Shown: positions 47,330-57,278 of the stretch, piece by piece
How positions within the stretch are numbered: the stretch's first letter is position 1
Layout of the letters: each line of letters opens with the position of its first letter
Source: Cloacibacterium caeni
Lineage (GTDB): Bacteria > Bacteroidota > Bacteroidia > Flavobacteriales > Weeksellaceae
Length of the DNA: 64,000 nucleotides
Assembly: GCF_907163105.1 (NCBI RefSeq)
Contig: NZ_OU015321.1
Span: 1,937,001-2,001,000 of the forward strand
Reading direction: 5' to 3'
The notes under the pieces: model-generated
What the model was told of the DNA's origin: nothing
The model's database searches: none
What the model saw: only the letters and a program-made list of their open reading frames with translations
Made by a program: the position numbers and the translations under genes

Positions 47330-47671
47330 ATGGAATTCATCGAAAATTTCTTTTTATCCAAATATTCTCAAGAAAAACTCATCAAATGGTTTAGACAAAT
47401 TTGTATTGCCGAAGCAATTTCTTGGCTTTTGCTTTTCTCGGCTATGATTTGGATTCGTGAGGACAAGGAGGGAATTTTGCCCATTATTTACATTAGTGTG
47501 ATGGGAAGTATTCATGGTTTATTTTTCACTTTGTACCTGATTCTAGCCTTTCCTTGTAGAAAAATTTATCAATGGGATGACGAAGATTCTGTATTCGCAC
47601 TTCTGGCTGCGTTTTTTCCGTTGGCAACGATTTGGATTGACAAAAAACTGGCAAAATTTGAGAGAGAATAA
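47330..47671 (+). CDS. DUF3817 integral membrane protein
   Basis: 113 residues with three hydrophobic helices (about 25-42, 50-72 and 85-104). The sequence around RQICIAEAISWLLLF and GSIHGLFFTLYL fits DUF3817, a small membrane protein family of unknown function found fused to some MFS transporters. It is read from its own promoter and followed by a terminator. Confidence 0.75.
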   Translation: MEFIENFFLSKYSQEKLIKWFRQICIAEAISWLLLFSAMIWIREDKEGILPIIYISVMGSIHGLFFTLYLILAFPCRKIYQWDDEDSVFALLAAFFPLATIWIDKKLAKFERE

Positions 47672-47695
47672 AGATTTGACCTTCAAAATATTATA

Positions 47696-47726
47696 AAAAG
47701 TGGAAAGAAATTTTCACTTTTTTTTT
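47696..47726 (+). terminator. Terminator after the DUF3817 gene
   Basis: AAAAAGTG and CACTTTTT arms 11 nt apart, followed by a run of T residues. Confidence 0.55.
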
Positions 47727-47849
47727 GTTTTTTGATGTAATACTCTTTCCATTTCGATTGTCTTATTTCTGAAAGCAATTCATTAGCTAGAATTTTTATC
47801 ACTGAAAATCAACAAGTTAAATCAAGTAATAAATTTTATTTACTACTTT

Positions 47850-47884
47850 GTATTGCATAATACTAAATTAATTATATATCTTTG
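47850..47884 (+). promoter_or_regulatory. Promoter with palindromic operator, now in front of a gene remnant
   Basis: GTATTGCATAATAC is followed 13 nt later by TATCTTTG. I associate TACTTTGTATTGCATAATAC-type sequences with flavobacterial PadR-family regulators, but this is recollection. The gene that this promoter served seems deleted. Confidence 0.45.
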
Positions 47885-47978
47885 CAATGTAAATTATTAA
47901 ACAAAACATACTTCAACTAAATAGAAGAAATTTTTTTAGAAAAACTTTAACCATTTAAAAACGAATAACTAAAACTAA

Positions 47979-48389
47979 TATGGTTATCACAAAAAAGAAA
48001 GTGGGTATGTAAATAAAACAGTAATCAGCTATAGTATTCCGTTTTCATCTGGCGCATTAATGTCTACCACTGAAGATTTATTACAATGGCAAAATGCTTT
48101 AACACAAAATAAATTATTGAAAAAAGAGAGCCTAGAAAAAGCTTTTAGAAAATACAAACTTAATAATGGAGAAGAAATCTCTTATGGTTATGGATGGCAC
48201 ATAAAAGATATAGCGGGAATGCTTTCTAGAGAACACGGAGGTCATCTTTTTGGCTATAAATCAATGGCTGTTTATATTCCTTCGAAAGATATTTATGCAG
48301 TTACCCTTAGTAATTGTGACTGTAACTCTCCCACCGAAATCACAAGAAAAATCGCTGAAATTGCTCTTAAAAATTTTGAAAATCAATAG
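47979..48389 (+). pseudogene. 3' remnant of a beta-lactamase-family serine hydrolase
   Basis: An open frame of 136 codons begins right after a TAA at 47976 with no start codon. It reads YGYHKKESGYVN, then IPFSSGALMSTTEDLLQWQ, then GYGWHIKD, HGGHLFGYKS and the C-terminal strands. These are the C-terminal third of class C beta-lactamase/PBP-like hydrolases (SAGGLxST-EDL and the HGG triad element). The N-terminal catalytic SxxK and YxN parts are absent. An ATG at 48060 could start a 109-residue product, but it would lack catalysis. It is the leftover of a deletion. Confidence 0.75.
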
Positions 48390-48453
48390 AAAATAAAAAA
48401 ATTGCAAACTCATCTCACAAAAACCCATCATATTAAACTAAATTTTAATTAAA

Positions 48454-48487
48454 GAAATCACGAGCAAAATTTTGTTCGTGGTTTTTT
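48454..48487 (+). terminator. Terminator after the hydrolase remnant
   Basis: AAATCACGAGCAAAA and TTTTGTTCGTGGTTT pair with one or two mismatches and end in T residues; it is the retained terminator of the lost gene. Confidence 0.6.
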
Positions 48488-48500
48488 ATATTTTTACAAC

Positions 48501-48932
48501 ATGATATACAGAAAAGCAACCACTGATGATATTCCGCAAATACAAATTGTAAGGAATTCTGTAAAAGAAAATCAACTTTCTAATCCTAACTTAATTCCTA
48601 ATGAATTGGTAGAAGAGTTTATTACCAAAAGAGGATCAGGTTTCGTTTGCGAAATTGATGATAAAATTGTAGAATTTTCTATTATAGACTTTGTAGAAAA
48701 TAATGTTTGGGTGCTATTTCTTTTACCCGAATACGAAGGAAAAGGTATTGGTAAAAAACTTCATCAATTAATGCTTGACAAATATTTTAGCAAAACCCAA
48801 AAAACCATTTGGCTTTCAACAGAAACAAATTCTAGAGCAGAACTATTTTACAAAAAACAGGGCTGGAAAGACGTAGGATTCCACGGAGAGGAAATAAAAT
48901 TTGAAATGAGTTTTAAAGATTGGAAAAAATAA
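48501..48932 (+). CDS. GNAT-family N-acetyltransferase
   Basis: 143 residues. Standard GNAT order: N-terminal IYRKATTDDIPQI, central beta strands with FSIIDFVENNVWVLFLLPEYEGKGIGKKLHQ (acetyl-CoA loop core EGKGIGKKL, about 76-84), then LSTETNSRAELFYKKQGWKDVG, the usual C-terminal acceptor region. The substrate is unknown. A hairpin terminator follows within a few bases of the stop. Confidence 0.82.
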   Translation: MIYRKATTDDIPQIQIVRNSVKENQLSNPNLIPNELVEEFITKRGSGFVCEIDDKIVEFSIIDFVENNVWVLFLLPEYEGKGIGKKLHQLMLDKYFSKTQKTIWLSTETNSRAELFYKKQGWKDVGFHGEEIKFEMSFKDWKK

Positions 48933-48955
48933 AAGCACCGAAGTTTTCGGTGCTT
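48933..48955. terminator. Terminator between the GNAT gene and ctlX
   Basis: AAGCACCGAA (48933-48942) and TTCGGTGCTT (48946-48955) are perfect arms around a 3-nt loop, placed between convergent genes. Confidence 0.6.
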
Positions 48956-48966
48956 CAGTTAATATT

Positions 48967-49887
48967 TTATTTCTTCGGTAAAAAAACCTCAGCAAGCATA
49001 CATCTTGCACTTCCTCCACCATTTATTTCTATGGTTTCTAGATTAGAATAAATAATTTCATTGTACTTTTTGATAGCTGAAATTTGCTCCGGAGTTAAAG
49101 CATTGTACGCGGTTTCGCTCATCACCAAAAACTTTTTGCCATCTTCATTTTGCACTTGAAGCATATTTCCCGCGAATTGTTGCATTTGATTTTCAGAAAT
49201 TTCTATAATTTCCTTTCCTGACTCTAAAATGGTATTCACTACATTCACTCTTTCGGTTTCATCATCAATACAATCTAGGCAAATCACCACAAATTGGTCT
49301 GCTACACACATCATCACATTGGTATGATAAATTGGCAATCTTTCTCCATTAGCTGTTTGAAAAGAATGAAAAACAACAGGGGTATAACCAAATTTCTCAC
49401 AAAATTCTCTGAACAAAGCTTCGTCTAACCTCAGCGAAACAGAACCATACGCTAATTTGTGATCATGATCGAAAATCATGCTTCCTGTTCCTTCTAAAAA
49501 TTTTCCCTCTTTTTCTGGCGCCGAAAAATCAATGATTTCTTTTACCTCAAATTTCTCTTGAAGCTTTTCTAAAATATCATTTCTGCGTTCCCATCTTCTG
49601 TTCACCGCACACATAGGATAGAGCACTACTTTTCCATCTTGGTGCATAGAAATCCAATTATTGGGGAAAATAGAATCTGGAGTATGAGGTTCTAAAGTGT
49701 CTTTAATTGTCATCACATTGATGCCACGACTTCTTAATTTTTCTGCAAAATTTTGAAACTCTTGTAGCGCTTTTCCTTGTGTTTCAGCATTTTCTGAATT
49801 CACTTGAAAATAATTATTCTGTGCCGTTTCTGCATTAAAACCAAATGCAACGGGCTCTATCATTAAAACGGTGCTTGTTGTTTGCAT
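48967..49887 (-). CDS. ctlX: Citrulline hydrolase CtlX, amidinotransferase superfamily
   Basis: CtlX-type enzymes hydrolyse citrulline to ornithine, CO2 and ammonia. From the ATG at 49887 the protein has 306 residues; a TTG 21 bp upstream overlaps the promoter element TATTTTTG (49906-49913) and is rejected. Guanidino-group-modifying fold: FPNNWIS (about 74-80), LEGTGSM (near 132-138), the catalytic His region YHTNVMM (near 187-193) and the nucleophile Cys296 in GGGSARC. It could feed ornithine to RocD (2162-3400). The identification rests on motif pattern and recall of the family. Confidence 0.8.
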   Translation of the reverse strand: MQTTSTVLMIEPVAFGFNAETAQNNYFQVNSENAETQGKALQEFQNFAEKLRSRGINVMTIKDTLEPHTPDSIFPNNWISMHQDGKVVLYPMCAVNRRWERRNDILEKLQEKFEVKEIIDFSAPEKEGKFLEGTGSMIFDHDHKLAYGSVSLRLDEALFREFCEKFGYTPVVFHSFQTANGERLPIYHTNVMMCVADQFVVICLDCIDDETERVNVVNTILESGKEIIEISENQMQQFAGNMLQVQNEDGKKFLVMSETAYNALTPEQISAIKKYNEIIYSNLETIEINGGGSARCMLAEVFLPKK

Positions 49888-49905
49888 AATCTGTATGTTG
49901 TCTGC

Positions 49906-49913
49906 CAAAAATA
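49906..49913 (-). promoter_or_regulatory. Promoter -7 element of ctlX
   Basis: TATTTTTG on the minus strand, 18 nt before the chosen ATG. Confidence 0.5.
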
Positions 49914-49922
49914 CAAAAAATA

Positions 49923-49951
49923 AAGCGTCATTTTTCAGAGAAAAATAACGC
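49923..49951 (-). terminator. Terminator after hom
   Basis: AAGCGTCATTTTTC and GAAAAATAACGCTT pair almost fully. On the minus strand it lies just past the stop of hom and is followed by TTTATTTTTTG, closing the metY-metX-hom operon. Confidence 0.65.
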
Positions 49952-49974
49952 TTAAGGAAAAAACAAGTTAATAA

Positions 49975-51165
49975 TTATAAAATATCAATCAACACAAATG
50001 ACACCTCATCTTGATGCTTTGTGAAAACGTCTTTTAGTTGCTGAAAACGAATACTTCCTACGAAATAAGCATCCTCTCTATTGCCGTAAAACTCTTCGAT
50101 TTCTTCAAAATAATTTTCAAAATTTTTGCTGTCTTTAGCTTTATGTCTAAATAACACTTTCAAAGGAAAATCTTGAGCTAGTTTCAGATTTTCTGAGTTG
50201 GCTATTTTCTTGTATTCATATCTGTAATCATAAGCAATCGCAGAAATATCAGACAAAACTGCACTTGCAGTAGGCAATGAACCCGCTCCTCTTCCGTAGA
50301 AAAATTGCTTATCGGCAAAAGCGGTTTGTACTTTTACTCCGTTAAAAACATCACTCACTGTAGAAAAAGTATCAGTAGATTTTACAAATTTAGGAATCAC
50401 AAGTGCGATGACTTCTTCTTCATTTCTTTTTTGAGCGTAAGCCAATAATTTAATCTGTAGATTTTTTTCTTTGGCATATTTGATTTCTAAATCTCCCAAA
50501 TTCTGAATCCCCACATTGAAAACTTCTTCTGGTTTCGTGGTAATTCCGAAAGAATGCGTCAATAGAATTTGAAGTTTAGAGCGTGCATCAAAACCGCCTG
50601 TATCCAAAATAGGATTGCTCTCTGCATAGCCTTTTTCTTGGGCTTCTTTCAGCGCTTCTTCGTAGCTTAAATTATCTTGGAAAGTTTTGGTCAAAATATA
50701 ATTGGTAGAACCATTTACAATTCCTTGAATAGATTGCAGAAAGTCATTATTGTAATATTCTTCTAAATTTCTGATAATCGGAATACTGCCACAAACTGCC
50801 GCTTCATACAGGAAAGGAACTTGATGCTTTTTTTGCAGTTCATACAGTTCTTCGAAATGTTCTGCAATCATTTTTTTGTTCGCCGAAACCACTGCTTTCC
50901 CTTTTTCTAAAGCAGTTTTTACAATTTCAAAAGCTGCATCTGCATCATCTATTAATTCTACCACTAGATTGATTTCTTCATCTTGCAGAATTTCGTTTTT
51001 ATCATAATGAAAATGCTCTGGCGAAATATTTCTAGGCTTATCTTTATGCTTTACCACAATTTTTTTGATGGTGGCATCTACCGTTTTACTTTTGTGCAAA
51101 ACGTCATAAAGACCAGTTCCTACCACTCCATAACCAAACAATCCTATCGTTAATTTTTTGCTCAT
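49975..51165 (-). CDS. hom: Homoserine dehydrogenase
   Basis: Hom reduces aspartate-semialdehyde to homoserine, the branch point to methionine and threonine. The 396-residue protein has the NAD(P) motif GLFGYGVVGTGL (about 8-19), ANKKMIAEH (about 94-102), and the catalytic-domain signature GIVNGSTNYILT (about 147-158) with EAQEKGYAESNPILDTGG (about 173-190). A short C-terminal extension (about 320-396) resembles a degenerate regulatory part. It is third in the riboswitch-led operon, 42 bp after metX. It is a monofunctional Hom without an aspartokinase domain. Confidence 0.9.
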   Translation of the reverse strand: MSKKLTIGLFGYGVVGTGLYDVLHKSKTVDATIKKIVVKHKDKPRNISPEHFHYDKNEILQDEEINLVVELIDDADAAFEIVKTALEKGKAVVSANKKMIAEHFEELYELQKKHQVPFLYEAAVCGSIPIIRNLEEYYNNDFLQSIQGIVNGSTNYILTKTFQDNLSYEEALKEAQEKGYAESNPILDTGGFDARSKLQILLTHSFGITTKPEEVFNVGIQNLGDLEIKYAKEKNLQIKLLAYAQKRNEEEVIALVIPKFVKSTDTFSTVSDVFNGVKVQTAFADKQFFYGRGAGSLPTASAVLSDISAIAYDYRYEYKKIANSENLKLAQDFPLKVLFRHKAKDSKNFENYFEEIEEFYGNREDAYFVGSIRFQQLKDVFTKHQDEVSFVLIDIL

Positions 51166-51207
51166 TTTTTTAATTTTAATTTTTTGAAAATCATCATTTG
51201 TGTTTTC

Positions 51208-52146
51208 TTATAAGTTGAAATGCTTTTTAAGCAAGGTGGAAATCTTATCAGTTTCGATTAAAAATCCATCATGTCCATAGAGTGAAGAAATCACTTCTAG
51301 CTTTGCGTTTTTTATATGTTCTGCTATAAATTTTTGCTCCGAAACAGGAAAAAGAATATCGCTATCAATTCCTATCACCAAAGTTTCTGCGGTAATTTGG
51401 TTCAAAGCATTTTCTACTGAATTTCTGCCTCTTCCCAAGTGGTGAGAATCCATAGCTTTAGAAAGCATGAAATAACTTTCTTTAGAAAATCTTTTTCTGA
51501 GTTTTTCTCCTTGATGTCTTTGATAAGAAGCCGCTTTATAATTTTCTAATTTTTCTTCTTCATCAGTTTGAGTCGCTTCAAAAGTAGCATAGTTTCTGTA
51601 CGAAAGCATGGCGATAGCTCTAGCTGCATCTATTCCGTTTTCGCCTAATTCCAGCGCCATTCTTTGTGCTTCGTTAAAAGCAATTCCCCACGCAGAATGC
51701 TTTGCGTTGGTAGCAATTACAAATAATTTTTTAATAAAATCTGGTTCTGCAATCGCCCACTCTAAACATTGCATTCCGCCGAGAGAACCTCCTAGAAGCA
51801 ATTCTATTTCAGAAATTTGTAAAAATTTGGCTAATTCTTGGTGAAGTTTTACCATATCACGAATGGTGATTAATGGAAGTTTTTCTTGTTTTTGGAAACT
51901 CGTTCCGTAACAAGAACCTAAAATATTGGCACAAACTATGGTATATTTTTCGGTGTCTAAGGTTAAATTTTCGCCAATGAAATTAGGCCACCAATCTTGC
52001 GCATCTGAATTTGCAGTTAAGGCATGACAAACCCAAATCACTTTTTTTTCTGGAGCTAGTTCCCCAAAAATATGATAAGCAATTTCTACATTTTGTATTT
52101 CTGTTCCACTTTCGAGTAGAAAATTTCCGACTTCTAATTTTTTCAA
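51208..52146 (-). CDS. metX: Homoserine O-acetyltransferase
   Basis: MetX acetylates homoserine with acetyl-CoA, activating it for sulfhydrylation. The 312-residue alpha/beta-hydrolase has HALTANSDA (41-49), the nucleophile Ser121 in GGSLGG, the Arg-containing YRNYATFEATQ segment (about 188-198), the catalytic Asp in VIGIDSDILFP (near 268) and His in LYGHDGFL (near 295). It is shorter than the 350-380 residues of many MetX proteins but complete in motifs. It lies 32 bp after metY in the same operon. Confidence 0.92.
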   Translation of the reverse strand: MKKLEVGNFLLESGTEIQNVEIAYHIFGELAPEKKVIWVCHALTANSDAQDWWPNFIGENLTLDTEKYTIVCANILGSCYGTSFQKQEKLPLITIRDMVKLHQELAKFLQISEIELLLGGSLGGMQCLEWAIAEPDFIKKLFVIATNAKHSAWGIAFNEAQRMALELGENGIDAARAIAMLSYRNYATFEATQTDEEEKLENYKAASYQRHQGEKLRKRFSKESYFMLSKAMDSHHLGRGRNSVENALNQITAETLVIGIDSDILFPVSEQKFIAEHIKNAKLEVISSLYGHDGFLIETDKISTLLKKHFNL

Positions 52147-52178
52147 AATATGAGATTTAAATCTTAAGTTTTCAGCAA

Positions 52179-53489
<1,311 letters not shown>

Positions 53490-53546
53490 TTAATTGTTAA
53501 ATATTAGAGCAACTTATTTGCAGAAAATTCTTGACGAAAGAGCATA

Positions 53547-53580
53547 AAAAAACTCTTCCGACAAGTCGAAAGAGTTTTTG
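53547..53580 (-). terminator. Terminator of the SAM riboswitch expression platform
   Basis: On the minus strand AAAAACTCTTTCGAC pairs with GTCGGAAGAGTTTTT, followed by further T residues, between the aptamer and metY. It is the attenuation stem expected for a transcription-type SAM-I switch. Confidence 0.75.
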
Positions 53581-53614
53581 ATATAGTGTATGACTATTTT
53601 AAACTGATTTCAGA

Positions 53615-53720
53615 CTTATCTTTCCCGAATTTCGGGGTTGAATTTGGCACCTTACTCACATTTCTGTTAGCAGGTTGCCAAGGTTTCGCAGGGTCAATTC
53701 CCTCCACCTTTCTTAATAAG
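53615..53720 (-). ncRNA. SAM-I (S-box) riboswitch aptamer
   Basis: Read on the minus strand: the P1 5' half CTTATTAAGA, then AAGGTGGAGGGAATTGACCC, GCGAAACCTTGGCAACC, a variable arm, AAGGTGCCAAATTC, the P4 stem CCCCGAAATTCGGG and the P1 3' half AAGATAAG. This is the conserved S-box core with the binding-site segments GAAACC, GCAACC and AAGGTGC. It precedes metY-metX-hom and is followed by a terminator, so SAM binding should stop transcription. Confidence 0.93.
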
Positions 53721-53750
53721 TTGCGTGTATAAAGAACGTTTTTCGTGGTG

Positions 53751-53782
53751 CAAATATAAAAACAAGTTTTTCAGAAAACCAA
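53751..53782 (-). promoter_or_regulatory. Promoter of the SAM riboswitch and metY operon
   Basis: TATATTTG (53758-53751, minus strand) fits the -7 element, and a TTG (53782-53780) lies 21 nt before it. The transcript would start about 25 nt ahead of the aptamer. Confidence 0.6.
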
Positions 53783-53901
53783 ATTTTTAGAAGAAAAAAA
53801 TATTTTTTCAATTTTAAACAAATTATAACTACCTGATTAACAATTAATTTATTGATTTTTATTTTTAAATATTCAATTTCAAGATAAGTTTTTTGAAAAA
53901 T

Positions 53902-53926
53902 TTATTATCTCATTTTGAGATAATAA
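53902..53926. promoter_or_regulatory. 25-bp perfect palindrome upstream of the GH3 gene, candidate operator
   Basis: TTATTATCTCA-TTT-TGAGATAATAA has two perfect 11-bp arms. It lies 40-64 bp before the start codon, next to a weak promoter-like TAGTTTTA (53937-53944). No T-run follows, so an operator is more likely than a terminator. Confidence 0.5.
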
Positions 53927-53965
53927 TAAAAAGTTGTAGTTTTACTGAACCAAAAATTAATTCTT

Positions 53966-56227
53966 ATGTTCAAGAAAATTGTTCTTGTTTGCTTAGTTTC
54001 ACTAATGAGTTTTCAAGTAAAAGCACAAGAAAAAAAGACACAAATTTATTTAGATGATTCGCAACCTATAGAAGCCAGAGTAGAAGACGCTCTTTCTAAA
54101 ATGACTTTAGAAGAAAAAGTAGCGATGCTTCATGCTCAGTCAAAATTCAGTTCACCAGGTGTTCCAAGATTAGGAATTCCAGAATTTTGGACAACTGATG
54201 GACCACACGGAATTCGTCCTGAAGTAAAATGGGATGAATGGGATCAAGCTGGTTGGACCAATGACTCCATCATTGCATATCCTGCGCTTACTGCACTCTC
54301 TGCAACTTGGAACAAAAAAATGTCTTGGAATTACGGAAAAGCTCTTGGAGAAGAAGCTCGTTATAGAAAAAAAGATATTCTATTAGGACCAGGTGTAAAT
54401 ATTTACAGAACTCCATTAAACGGTAGAAACTTTGAATATATGGGAGAAGACCCGTTTTTATCTTCTAAAATGGTGGTTCCATACATTAAAGCAGTACAAT
54501 CTAATGGTGTAGCTGCTTGTGTAAAACATTATGCACTTAATAATCAGGAACAATTTAGACATACCAGCAATGTAATTGTAGACGATAGAGCACTATATGA
54601 AATTTATTTACCGGCTTTCAAAGCAGCTGTACAAGAAGGAGATTCTTGGACCATCATGGGAGCTTATGATATGTACAAAAATCAGTATGCAAGTCAAAAT
54701 CAATATTTATTAAACGATATTCTAAAAAAAGAATGGGGCTATAAAGGTGTGGTTGTTTCTGACTGGGGCGCTGTAAACGATACCAAACAAGCCATTATGA
54801 ATGGACTTGATATGGAATTCGGAAGCTGGACGAATGGACTTTCGGAAGGAACTAGCAATGCTTATGACAATTACTATTTAGCGCATCCTTATTTAAAACT
54901 CATCAAATCTGGTGAAGTTGGAACAAAAGAATTGGATGATAAAGTAAGAAGAATCCTAAGATTGGCTTTCTTAACTACCATGAATAAAAACAAACCTTTT
55001 GGAAACATTGCTTCTGAAGAACACAGAGCGATTGCCAAAGAAATTGGCGAAGAAGGAATTGTATTGCTGAAAAATCAAAAAAATGTATTGCCAATTAACG
55101 TTGCCAAAACTAAAAAGATTGCTGTAATTGGTGAAAACGCTATCAAAATGATGACTGTAGGCGGTGGTTCTTCTTCATTAAAAGTAAAATATGAAACTTT
55201 ACCTTTAGACGGAATTAAAGCAAGATTCGGAAAAAATGCAGAAGTAGTTTTTGCGAGAGGTTATGTAGGAGATGTAACTGGAGAATATAACGGTGTAAAA
55301 ACTGGAAGAGACCTTACTGAAAAACGTTCACAAGCAGAATTAACAAAAGAAGCAGTAGAATTGGCTAAAAATTCTGATTTTGTAATTTTTGTAGGTGGAC
55401 TTAATAAAAGTGATTTCCAAGATAGTGAAGGAAATGATAGAAAAGATATGGGCTTGCCTTATCATCAAGATGAATTAATTTCTGCTTTGGCTAAAGCAAA
55501 TAAAAATTTCACTGTAGTTTTAGTTTCAGGAAATGCTGTAGAAATGCCTTGGGTAAAAGAAGTTCCTAGTATTGTTCAAGCGTGGTATTTAGGTTCAGAA
55601 AGCGGTCATGCTATCGCTTCAGTTTTAGCTGGTGATGCTAATCCTTCTGGAAAATTGCCTTTCACTTTCCCTGTGAAATTAGAAGACAATTCAGCGCATC
55701 AATTAGGAGAATATCCTGGTAACAAAGAAGAATTGGCTCAAGGAAAAGGAAAAGACCAACAAAACCCTATCAACATTACGTATAACGAAAGTATTTTCGT
55801 GGGTTATCGTTGGCATGATACTAAAAATATTAAACCGCTTTTCAGTTTCGGACATGGATTAAGTTACACCACATTCGAAATTGGTCAAGCTAAAGCAGAC
55901 AAAGCCGTTATTACCGAAGATGAGACTATTACTTTTACCATTCCAGTAAAAAATACAGGTAAAAAAGCAGGTGCAGAAGTAGTACAATTATACATAAGAG
56001 ACGTAAAATCTTCTTTACCAAGACCATTAAAAGAATTGAAAGGTTTTGAAAAAATCTACTTAAATCCGGGTGAACAAAAAGAAGTAACCATCACGATTGA
56101 CAAATCTGCATTAAGTTTCTTTGACCCAGTAAAACACGATTGGGTAGCAGAACCTGGTGATTTTGAAGCGCTGATTGGGAATTCTTCAGACGCCATTAAA
56201 ACGAAAATCAAGTTTTCATTACAATAA
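53966..56227 (+). CDS. bglX: Glycoside hydrolase family 3 beta-glucosidase
   Basis: 753 residues, exported (signal peptide 1-20, VKA-Q). Domains in order: GH3 N-terminal barrel (about 35-345) with the nucleophile Asp266 in VVVSDWG, GH3 C-terminal sandwich (about 380-610) with GGGSSSLK, and a fibronectin III-like domain (about 655-745). It cleaves terminal beta-linked glucose or similar sugars from oligosaccharides, probably in the periplasm. It is not surrounded by SusC/SusD genes, so it is not in a typical polysaccharide utilisation locus. A 25-bp palindrome upstream may control it. Confidence 0.88.
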   Translation: MFKKIVLVCLVSLMSFQVKAQEKKTQIYLDDSQPIEARVEDALSKMTLEEKVAMLHAQSKFSSPGVPRLGIPEFWTTDGPHGIRPEVKWDEWDQAGWTNDSIIAYPALTALSATWNKKMSWNYGKALGEEARYRKKDILLGPGVNIYRTPLNGRNFEYMGEDPFLSSKMVVPYIKAVQSNGVAACVKHYALNNQEQFRHTSNVIVDDRALYEIYLPAFKAAVQEGDSWTIMGAYDMYKNQYASQNQYLLNDILKKEWGYKGVVVSDWGAVNDTKQAIMNGLDMEFGSWTNGLSEGTSNAYDNYYLAHPYLKLIKSGEVGTKELDDKVRRILRLAFLTTMNKNKPFGNIASEEHRAIAKEIGEEGIVLLKNQKNVLPINVAKTKKIAVIGENAIKMMTVGGGSSSLKVKYETLPLDGIKARFGKNAEVVFARGYVGDVTGEYNGVKTGRDLTEKRSQAELTKEAVELAKNSDFVIFVGGLNKSDFQDSEGNDRKDMGLPYHQDELISALAKANKNFTVVLVSGNAVEMPWVKEVPSIVQAWYLGSESGHAIASVLAGDANPSGKLPFTFPVKLEDNSAHQLGEYPGNKEELAQGKGKDQQNPINITYNESIFVGYRWHDTKNIKPLFSFGHGLSYTTFEIGQAKADKAVITEDETITFTIPVKNTGKKAGAEVVQLYIRDVKSSLPRPLKELKGFEKIYLNPGEQKEVTITIDKSALSFFDPVKHDWVAEPGDFEALIGNSSDAIKTKIKFSLQ

Positions 56228-56254
56228 TTTTTTATTTCTTATTTCTTTAAATCG

Positions 56255-56290
56255 AAAGGACAACCTCTTTATGAAGTTGTCCTTTTTTAT
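56255..56290. terminator. Bidirectional terminator after the GH3 gene
   Basis: AAAGGACAAC and GTTGTCCTTT pair around CTCTTTATGAA, followed by a T-run. Confidence 0.7.
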
Positions 56291-56309
56291 TTTGATAAAA
56301 ACAATCTAA

Positions 56310-57224
56310 TTATTCTCTAACCAAAGGCATGGTAGAACATCTGAGCAAACCTCCCATTTTAGAAATTTCACGATACGGAATTTCTTCTACCGTAAAACCC
56401 CACTCATTTCTCAGAAAGTCATTCATTCTGGTAAAAGTTTCGTCTGAAACCACCACTTCTGGCGAAATAGAGAAAATATTAGGATTCATCTCGAACATTT
56501 CTTCTGGTGTAATGTGGAAGCAGTTTTCTTCACCGAAAATATCTATGATGAGCTGATAATCACTTTCATCTACAAAACCGTCTTTATAGATAATACATTT
56601 GTCTTTTCCGATAGGATTAAACGTACAATCTAAGTGCAAAACACCTTGATATGGAACCTTGTCATTTTTCTTAAGGTCAAGGTCTATGATACGTTTTTTA
56701 GGGAAATATTCTTTCAGAATTTCTATGGCGTATTCATTGGTTCTGGCCGTTTTATAATTTCTGTAATCTTCGGAGAAACATGTTCCCACAAAGAGAAAAT
56801 CATCCCAAACAATTACATCTCCGCCTTCTATATGAGCAGTTTCGGGTAGATTAATAATTTTACGCCATTCTACTTTTTCAAAAATTTTACGATAAGCTTC
56901 CTGTTCATCTGCTCTATCTTTGATGACGTTTGAGATTATCATTTTATCTTCGATGACGAAGGCTACATCTCTCGCAAAAACCTGATTGTAATCTTTGATA
57001 ATATTCGGTCTGAAAACTTCTACATCATATTTTTTGAGCACTTTTTCGAAGGCGGTCATTTCTGCGATGATGTCTTCTTCTTTAGGATAAATGCCATTTT
57101 CTATGGAGTAATATGATTTAGCATCATAACTTTCTTCTAAAGTAGGAACTGGGCCAATAGACTTTGGCTGACCTAGAACTACTGATTTTAATCTGCCTGT
57201 TTCGTTTTTTATATTGAGCTTCAT
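56310..57224 (-). CDS. Arginine-deiminase-like hydrolase, amidinotransferase superfamily
   Basis: 304 residues of the guanidino-group-modifying superfamily. Motifs: FARDVAFVIED (about 88-98), HIEGGDVIVW (about 132-141), the catalytic His in LHLDCTFNPIG (near 198-208) and the nucleophile Cys296 in GGLLRCSTMPL. This set fits arginine deiminase or dimethylargininase-like enzymes that release ammonia or an amine to leave citrulline. It differs from CtlX in the region after the EGG motif. Arginine is the likely but unproven substrate. Promoter element at 57244-57251. Confidence 0.75.
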   Translation of the reverse strand: MKLNIKNETGRLKSVVLGQPKSIGPVPTLEESYDAKSYYSIENGIYPKEEDIIAEMTAFEKVLKKYDVEVFRPNIIKDYNQVFARDVAFVIEDKMIISNVIKDRADEQEAYRKIFEKVEWRKIINLPETAHIEGGDVIVWDDFLFVGTCFSEDYRNYKTARTNEYAIEILKEYFPKKRIIDLDLKKNDKVPYQGVLHLDCTFNPIGKDKCIIYKDGFVDESDYQLIIDIFGEENCFHITPEEMFEMNPNIFSISPEVVVSDETFTRMNDFLRNEWGFTVEEIPYREISKMGGLLRCSTMPLVRE

Positions 57225-57243
57225 AAATAATTTCTGCTTAAAG

Positions 57244-57251
57244 CAAATATA
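57244..57251 (-). promoter_or_regulatory. Promoter -7 element of the deiminase-like gene
   Basis: TATATTTG on the minus strand, 19 nt before the start codon. Confidence 0.5.
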
Positions 57252-57278
57252 AATAAAGGTTTTGAAGTGAGGAAATTT

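Larger units (their letters stand above)
47672..47978. other. Gene-free 307-bp region with a terminator, an operator-like palindrome and a promoter element
   Basis: A hairpin with AAAAAGTG (47696-47703) and CACTTTTT (47715-47722) ends the DUF3817 unit. GTATTGCATAATAC (47850-47863) is a 5-4-5 palindrome standing before the promoter element TATCTTTG (47877-47884). Nothing is coded until the truncated hydrolase remnant begins at 47979. Confidence 0.6.

Noticed and set aside
53902-53926. Palindrome upstream of the GH3 gene as a terminator
   Set aside because: No T-run follows on either strand, and no gene ends close before it; an operator is a better reading.
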